From a virus, in IMG/VR virus record IMGVR_UViG_3300029827_000043, positions 1-20,635 of that record: a DNA stretch of 20,635 nucleotides; one strand, given 5' to 3'. Positions within the stretch are counted from its first letter, which is position 1. Every line of letters begins with the position of its first letter. Of this stretch, positions 17,301 to 20,635 are shown one piece after another. Both the position numbers and the translations under genes were made by a program. Under the pieces are notes generated by a model. It had not been told where the DNA came from. It saw only the letters and a list, made by a program, of their open reading frames with translations, and ran no database searches.

Positions 17301-19128
17301 ACTTGCTAAACAGACTGCTGGTAAGCTTAAGGAAGGTGATATAGACCTTATTAATAACCTTAAAAAAGCTATGACCAAGAATCAAGAGATATATGATGTA
17401 AAGCATAAAGAGTTTCTTACACTAGGAAAAGGCTGGGAAAATACTGCTAAGTCGCTTGCACAGAAGTTTGCTGAAACAAGAATATTCTTAGCCCTGGATG
17501 ATACAGCAGAATTTGCTAAGTATCCTTGGTTAAAGCCAATGTTGACAAGGGGAGAGAATGCTGCCGTAAGTAGGTTCAGGGATTTACTAGGGAAGAAAGG
17601 AGCAATGATTGAACAGGCTGGTGAGGATGTAATAACTGGACCTTATGTTCATTATGCTGCCCATCCAGCAGTTGATTTCTCGAAGCTGCAAAACCAGTAT
17701 AGAAACTATATGACTGGTGAATTGGAGACTGTTAAGTTTGCTCACTTCCATAGCAGAAGTCTAGGTGCAAAGCCAATGATGCCTGACATAGTCTATTCTA
17801 TGGAGAAATATTTCCCTGATGCTAATAGAAGAATACAGGTTTCTGATTTCTGGAAGAGTGGATGGCGTGACCATATGCACTGGGCTATGCAGCAAACTGA
17901 TGGACTGAAGAATTTCTGGAATGACTTTAATGGAGCATTTAAGCCTGTTGCAGACACACCTTGGAATAGAAGATTCAGGACTTATTATGCACTTGAAACA
18001 GCAAGATTATTGTTTGCATCTCCTTCTGTTGCATGGAAACATATGCTGAAGCAGACAGGTAATGTGGCTATGTTTGGGCTTGGGCCAATAGTTAGAAATT
18101 CTCATAAAGCATTTCAGTCTGAGATGACAGCGAGATTATCATCTAAACTTTACAGAGATGTTTCACTTGATACAGGAAAGTCACTGACAGCATATGAGCG
18201 GTCTTCATTTATTAAAGCTTTATCTAATCAAGGCTCCTTTAATAATGTTGTAAATGACCTTGACCTAGGTGATATTCCTGTTGGTAGGCTATCAAATGCA
18301 CTGGCTAAGTGGAATGAAAAAGGTGCTGTCATGGTTGACTTGGTAGAGAAGTTTGACCGTGGTAATAGTATTTTCATGGCACTTGAGATGGCCGGTAAAA
18401 AGGGAATGACTCCAGAACAGGCTGCCTATTCAGTATATGATACAATCATAAGGGCTAACTTCTTGTCAGGGGTAACTAATCCTACCTGGCTTCGTGACCC
18501 AAAGATGAGAGCATTTCTAATGTTCCAGGGTACTCCGTTTAAGCTTATGGAGCAAAGAGTATTAAGGGCTATATCAGGTGTTAAAGCGATAAGTAATTCT
18601 GCTAAGAAACTATGGAAACAAGCAGATGCTTTGCAGGAACTTAAAGCAGAAATGAAAGGAACTGAGAATGCGTTTAAAGCGAATCTTATTATGGATAGTC
18701 TTAATTTGGATACTGACATCTTTGGAACGAATATTGGCAAGCAATTTATGACTAATGTTCTTGTCCTCGGTGGTGTAGCCTTTACAGGATTACAAACTAC
18801 AGATTCTAATCTGTGGCCACAACTATTTCATCCACCATTTATTAAGCCTGGGCCAGAGCAAATAGGGATTGGACTTAGCCCTATTGTTCAAGCAGCGTGG
18901 TCAGCTTCTCATAAGAAGGCTGATGATAACTGGTTCTTTAACTATGCAGCTAGACAATACTTTGCTGCTGGAAAGAATGTAGGGCCACAAGACTTATTGC
19001 CTGTTAACTTTAAAAAAGCCATTAGGCTTATGAGGGAAGACAATCCTAAGCTTTATGGTGATGATAACTGGACATTCTTTAGGTATCTATTTGCAATCCC
19101 AGCAAAGGGCAAGGGACATCTGCAATAA
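14386..19128 (+). CDS. Giant internal virion / DNA-ejection protein
   Basis: This 1,580-residue protein is the longest in the window. It is mostly charged helix (Lys, Glu, Ala), with hydrophobic islands: about 188-290 (FGAGTTLALAGVEKLGW ... IAGAALIAIPEFLAF ... SFALGAAVPFGATTVA), about 767-782 (YIAALTLIPATALLGI, then KESEAAAL), and about 1454-1470 (MTNVLVLGGVAFTGLQ). Residues 1357-1397 contain a segment with RDPKMRAFLMFQGTPFKLME, similar to conserved C-terminal parts of large phage virion proteins. Size, helical make-up, hydrophobic patches and position after a small helical protein fit an ejectosome protein that enters the host envelope with the DNA, as T7 gp16 does. I see no transglycosylase or peptidase site and no T/DxxGR polymerase motif. 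Ribosome site before ATG 14386 is weak (GGAC 9 bases upstream). Confidence 0.6.
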   Translation: MSIVESVLSTARQDYFRRLSEQAKLTEKIEKRDTYLATPEKVDVQVAKLAAKHLPPKKAVEKLTTSVLDPITSIEEGFAKDDPMRSLARDVRANLENPDIVNQYGPRISGPQVVEDVYKRTLVDYLNTGKPYEYKRKAETAMPFFKKDTGELPGYEQWRATEGADKPREWANFRKGLTPEGIKEYMQFGAGTTLALAGVEKLGWRGISKLAGTILEETPALGPWGIVSKIAGAALIAIPEFLAFDAARDVVKDSGWAQARQDEPLKTEIASFALGAAVPFGATTVARRLRKGYKDVAAYNAERLQHAMDVTKEWTQAGYGGEGNTALSILNKQLVESKLINKTQEVADLEVGFNRLLKKDKAGFDSVLAKFEEQVAKPKNLIDEALGVTKQFGPEALDRSFRNIVSKTTGIVDSDIDMMLQLNVDVLGDIQAAESLGGKITTAVKQSAESRLANTYNKALSSLDEKGVEQTADLMAEGLGRKEAAIKAYRSQLDEGRLSLLTADEVRGEAKTVLDKVTKDYKLGNALQARLMASDVKETLSVPKPKYTPNWRDMPVTNEAEFRRYTKAAAIEMERKTNIAKARLGHKQITKDQYNTMKGNYYNEFWNDVLSVDKELEAQYAAARLPLPDKSTIEAQLKDLFPERWATISEKAKRNINIIDEEIAKSFEGKVVTEAMGAQVMNDQMAKGDSKAAAETFRTLWRGTKATRPSAKAQQAREALKAEKDLIKKGAMAGKELPDVKFANESENVMSTAEDIDSFINTITQNKKYIAALTLIPATALLGIDTKESEAAALPVEAAKVSALAAREFVDYYKYGARSQEQLMKDMIKRGYVSIFGTNKYLPKQYMNGVSQMALKDHWKLGHSDMIKNFNGVNHFLTNLMTKPAIGGLIYHKWFNPWVEMASRITAAFENTSMDKLAVSNILGDVKGLNSGSHKIIADTMKPVADKYYQSAVEADIAKRMVTQIEEDLNPLLAKQTAGKLKEGDIDLINNLKKAMTKNQEIYDVKHKEFLTLGKGWENTAKSLAQKFAETRIFLALDDTAEFAKYPWLKPMLTRGENAAVSRFRDLLGKKGAMIEQAGEDVITGPYVHYAAHPAVDFSKLQNQYRNYMTGELETVKFAHFHSRSLGAKPMMPDIVYSMEKYFPDANRRIQVSDFWKSGWRDHMHWAMQQTDGLKNFWNDFNGAFKPVADTPWNRRFRTYYALETARLLFASPSVAWKHMLKQTGNVAMFGLGPIVRNSHKAFQSEMTARLSSKLYRDVSLDTGKSLTAYERSSFIKALSNQGSFNNVVNDLDLGDIPVGRLSNALAKWNEKGAVMVDLVEKFDRGNSIFMALEMAGKKGMTPEQAAYSVYDTIIRANFLSGVTNPTWLRDPKMRAFLMFQGTPFKLMEQRVLRAISGVKAISNSAKKLWKQADALQELKAEMKGTENAFKANLIMDSLNLDTDIFGTNIGKQFMTNVLVLGGVAFTGLQTTDSNLWPQLFHPPFIKPGPEQIGIGLSPIVQAAWSASHKKADDNWFFNYAARQYFAAGKNVGPQDLLPVNFKKAIRLMREDNPKLYGDDNWTFFRYLFAIPAKGKGHLQ

Positions 19129-19135
19129 CATTAAT

Positions 19136-19168
19136 TGCTGTGTTGTTCAAATTTTGACCGACATAGCA
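19136..19168. repeat. 33-nt imperfect palindrome before the cysteine-rich genes (copy 2)
   Basis: Symmetric about base 19152: arms 19136-19151 and 19153-19168 pair at all 16 positions except 19146/19158, with two G-T wobbles (19144/19160, 19140/19164). The core GTTCAAATTTTGACC (19145-19159) is the exact reverse complement of the core at 3963-3977, and GCT/AGC outer arms are also shared. It occupies the centre of the 60-base gap after the giant gene, one of only two gaps over 50 bases in the window; the other holds copy 1. It ends 8 bases before the AAGGAG of the next gene. No T-run follows. Confidence 0.75.
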
Positions 19169-19176
19169 CAAATGAA

Positions 19177-19182
19177 AAGGAG
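19177..19182 (+). promoter_or_regulatory. Ribosome-binding site deciding the start at 19189
   Basis: AAGGAG lies 6 bases before ATG 19189. The in-frame ATG at 19135 lies before the palindrome and has no ribosome site; using it would place the palindrome inside the gene. The later start is preferred. Confidence 0.8.
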
Positions 19183-19188
19183 AAACTA

Positions 19189-19962
19189 ATGGGATTCTAT
19201 GAGAAGCTGGATGAGAAGGATTTTTTAAAGAGGGCATTTTCATTACTGGAGAATGGTAACTACAGGATTAGTGCTGACACAGGATTAATAACTGTTGATG
19301 AACATATTGCCTGGAACTTACCCTGGATTATTATTAAGCATCCTGAGGGAATGAACTGTAGATTACAGCATAATATACTGTTTAATCTCTATAAGAAAGA
19401 CCTGGGCCAGCCACCAATTCGCTGCCAGGAATGCTGGAAGGTTGTGGTAAGACCTAATACTATTGTACAGTTATTCGACCTTATGGCTTTGATGGAGCAT
19501 AATTTTAAACCCATGGATGAGCTGTATGGATTCAAATGTGGGATAGAGAGAAGGGAATATGTTAATGGCTTGTATGGTGGATACTTCTATAACAAGAGTC
19601 TTGATGAAGGAAAAGTAGCTTATAACATAGTAAAGGATGTTATCAGTAAAGAACTTGGTGATGATGTATCTGTCATTCTTAAAAGAGCCTGCACAGAATT
19701 TGAACAGGAGTTTGGTGCTTCTGATAAGTGGTTTATATCTGATGAGCAAAGGACTAATGAGAAAACTATACTCTCATTGTTTGACCCAGGGAGAGCCCCG
19801 CAACCACAGCCTAACTTTGTTAAGATACCTATTATGAAAAGCTGGATTCGGTGGGCTTGTATGTGTGGTGATAAGACTTACTTAGAACTTGTCGATGAAC
19901 CACTTCATGCTAAGTATGTTAGCTATCATGATAAAGAAGTTGAATTTGAAGGAGCAATATAG
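19189..19962 (+). CDS. Cysteine-containing phage protein with CxxCW motif, function unknown
   Basis: A 257-residue protein whose start is set by AAGGAG at 19177-19182. It has seven cysteines: C57, C79 and C82 in RCQECWKVVVRP, C117 (FKCGIERREY), C168 (KRACTEFEQEFG) and C224/C226 (WACMCGD). Distinct blocks look conserved-like: MNCRLQHN, CQECWKVVVRP, KCGIERREYVNGLYGGYFYN (116-135) and RACTEFE...SDKW. I have a faint memory of similar proteins in environmental phages but no function. The spread cysteines could bind zinc or an Fe-S cluster, but the pattern is not radical-SAM (CxxxCxxC) or a simple zinc ribbon. It is coupled by a one-base TAGTG overlap to another cysteine-rich gene, suggesting a joint role. 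Not obviously a virion protein: no signal peptide, membrane segment or repeats. Confidence 0.5.
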   Translation: MGFYEKLDEKDFLKRAFSLLENGNYRISADTGLITVDEHIAWNLPWIIIKHPEGMNCRLQHNILFNLYKKDLGQPPIRCQECWKVVVRPNTIVQLFDLMALMEHNFKPMDELYGFKCGIERREYVNGLYGGYFYNKSLDEGKVAYNIVKDVISKELGDDVSVILKRACTEFEQEFGASDKWFISDEQRTNEKTILSLFDPGRAPQPQPNFVKIPIMKSWIRWACMCGDKTYLELVDEPLHAKYVSYHDKEVEFEGAI

Positions 19963-20438
19963 TGGGTAAACTTTGGTTAATTAGACCTAATGGAAGAATA
20001 TTCCATATACCAGTACAAGGAGCAGATGTAAATACTGGTCAAGACCCAATAGCTGTAGGATTAGTTCAGAGCATTGCTGCTAATCGTTGCCTGTCTCAAC
20101 CTTTTACAGTATCCCATCCTACATATGGAACTGTAACTATAGATTTCTCTAATCCAAACTTGACTGGCTCATGTAATCAGTGTGGTATGTGCTGCACTCA
20201 TGCTCCAGGAGATTGCCCCGATGCTGGAGGGAATTGTGGCTGGCCACTTAATACAAACCTTAATCTTCATATGTGTCAATATCTTACTATAACAGGTAAT
20301 TGGCATCAGTGGCCTAAAGCTGGATTAACCAGGTGTTCTGTATATTCAAACATCCTTGGAACATTTAAAGGTTGTGCGTATGTACCTGACATTATTAAGC
20401 CAGAATGGACTGAATGTGGATTTAGTGAGGCTACATAA
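19962..20438 (+). CDS. CxxCxxCC (YkgJ-like) metal/Fe-S cluster protein
   Basis: This 158-residue protein starts at GTG 19962, overlapping the TAG stop of the previous gene. Residues 71-78 are CNQCGMCC, an exact CxxCxxCC motif as in the YkgJ/UPF0153 family, annotated as zinc- or iron-chelating. Further cysteines follow at 85, 92, 105, 125, 138 and 152. The later part also fits: a CQYL segment (105-108), then TRCSVYSN (123-130) and FKGCAYVP (135-142), parallel to the family's 'C.fL....C.iY..RP..C..fp'. The first 65 residues are strand-rich and unrelated. Function in this family is poorly known; metal or Fe-S binding is inferred. The start by GTG with overlap suggests it is made in tight ratio with its neighbour. 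The next gene overlaps by TAATG. Confidence 0.6.
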   Translation: MGKLWLIRPNGRIFHIPVQGADVNTGQDPIAVGLVQSIAANRCLSQPFTVSHPTYGTVTIDFSNPNLTGSCNQCGMCCTHAPGDCPDAGGNCGWPLNTNLNLHMCQYLTITGNWHQWPKAGLTRCSVYSNILGTFKGCAYVPDIIKPEWTECGFSEAT

Positions 20439-20635
20439 TGGCATTAACTAGATTATATGCAGGTGCTTCTGAGTCAAGTATATCTCCTTCCTGGTCTAGT
20501 ACTTGGACTCATGTAAATACTACATATAGGTATAAATTAACGCTTGATACCCCAGATGGCACTTCTTCTCCATCTGGGCTATATAGTGAGACGGATGGTA
20601 GTGCTACATACTGTGGTATTCTGCAGCTTATCTCG
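20438..20635 (+). CDS. Probable virion surface protein, 3' end outside window
   Basis: The frame opens at ATG 20438, in a TAATG overlap with the previous stop, and is open to the window end (66 codons). It reads MALTRLYAGASESSISPSWS and continues with Ser/Thr/Tyr-rich strands (THVNTTYRYKLTLD, SGLYSETDGSATYCG). This composition resembles beta-rich phage surface proteins, but too little is visible to assign a family. The one-base overlap and same strand show it belongs to the same transcription unit. Confidence 0.45.
   Translation, partial: MALTRLYAGASESSISPSWSSTWTHVNTTYRYKLTLDTPDGTSSPSGLYSETDGSATYCGILQLIS
20551..20578. repeat. Perfect 9-bp inverted repeat inside the last gene
   Basis: CCCAGATGG (20551-20559) and CCATCTGGG (20570-20578) are exact reverse complements around a 10-base loop (20560-20569). 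The stem is GC-rich and would form a stable RNA hairpin in the coding region. The bases after it are CTATATAG, not a T-run, so a classical terminator is unlikely. Confidence 0.6.

Noticed and set aside
14386-19128. The giant protein as an N4-type virion RNA polymerase
   Set aside because: The T/DxxGR and other single-subunit polymerase motifs are not visible, and the length is less than half that of the N4 enzyme.
19135-19188. Upstream ATG at 19135 for the cysteine gene
   Set aside because: It lies before the palindrome without a ribosome site, whereas ATG 19189 has AAGGAG at ideal spacing.

Overview
The window is a contiguous piece of a tailed-phage (or prophage) genome covering the virion structure and DNA-ejection module. 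All 17 genes lie on the plus strand, are packed almost end to end, and are often joined by one-base TAATG stop/start overlaps. A P22-type portal, an N4 gp56-type major capsid protein, a head-tail adaptor and a nozzle-like protein, with a 1,580-residue candidate internal virion protein and no tail tube, sheath or classic tape measure, point to a short-tailed (podovirus-like) virion. The host cannot be named. Strong AGGAGG ribosome-binding sites, AGA/AGG arginine codons, a moderately AT-rich composition and scarce CpG fit a bacterium of the Clostridia/Firmicutes type or another low-CpG host, but this is weak inference.

Layout. 1-3521: portal (5' end cut off), probable scaffolding protein, major capsid protein. 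3550-4498: two small beta-rich proteins, probably head decoration. 4516-6049: head-tail adaptor and nozzle-like protein. 6061-11650: six tail or surface proteins, including two small conserved virion proteins, a 644-residue beta-propeller-like fibre with an Asp-box motif, a protein with 21-residue LP repeats, a small free-standing domain protein, and an unrecognised 351-residue protein. 11659-19128: long coiled-coil protein, small alanine-rich helical protein, and the giant candidate ejection protein. 19189-20438: two cysteine-rich proteins, one with an exact CxxCxxCC motif. 20438-end: start of another gene. No stretch over 300 bases lacks a gene. I saw no tRNA, CRISPR array, insertion sequence or minus-strand gene.

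How the genes work together. Portal, scaffold and capsid protein build the procapsid; decoration proteins stabilise it; adaptor and nozzle close the portal; fibres and surface proteins meet the host; the helical and giant proteins are probably packaged and ejected with DNA. The cysteine pair sits outside this logic.

Most notable signals: (1) I found no GATC in 20,635 bases on a full read-through, although roughly 70 are expected. (2) Two intergenic 33-nt imperfect palindromes, 15 kb apart, share a 15-base core in inverted orientation, each just upstream of a ribosome-binding site. (3) A translationally coupled pair of cysteine-rich genes, possibly metal- or Fe-S-binding, follows the second palindrome.
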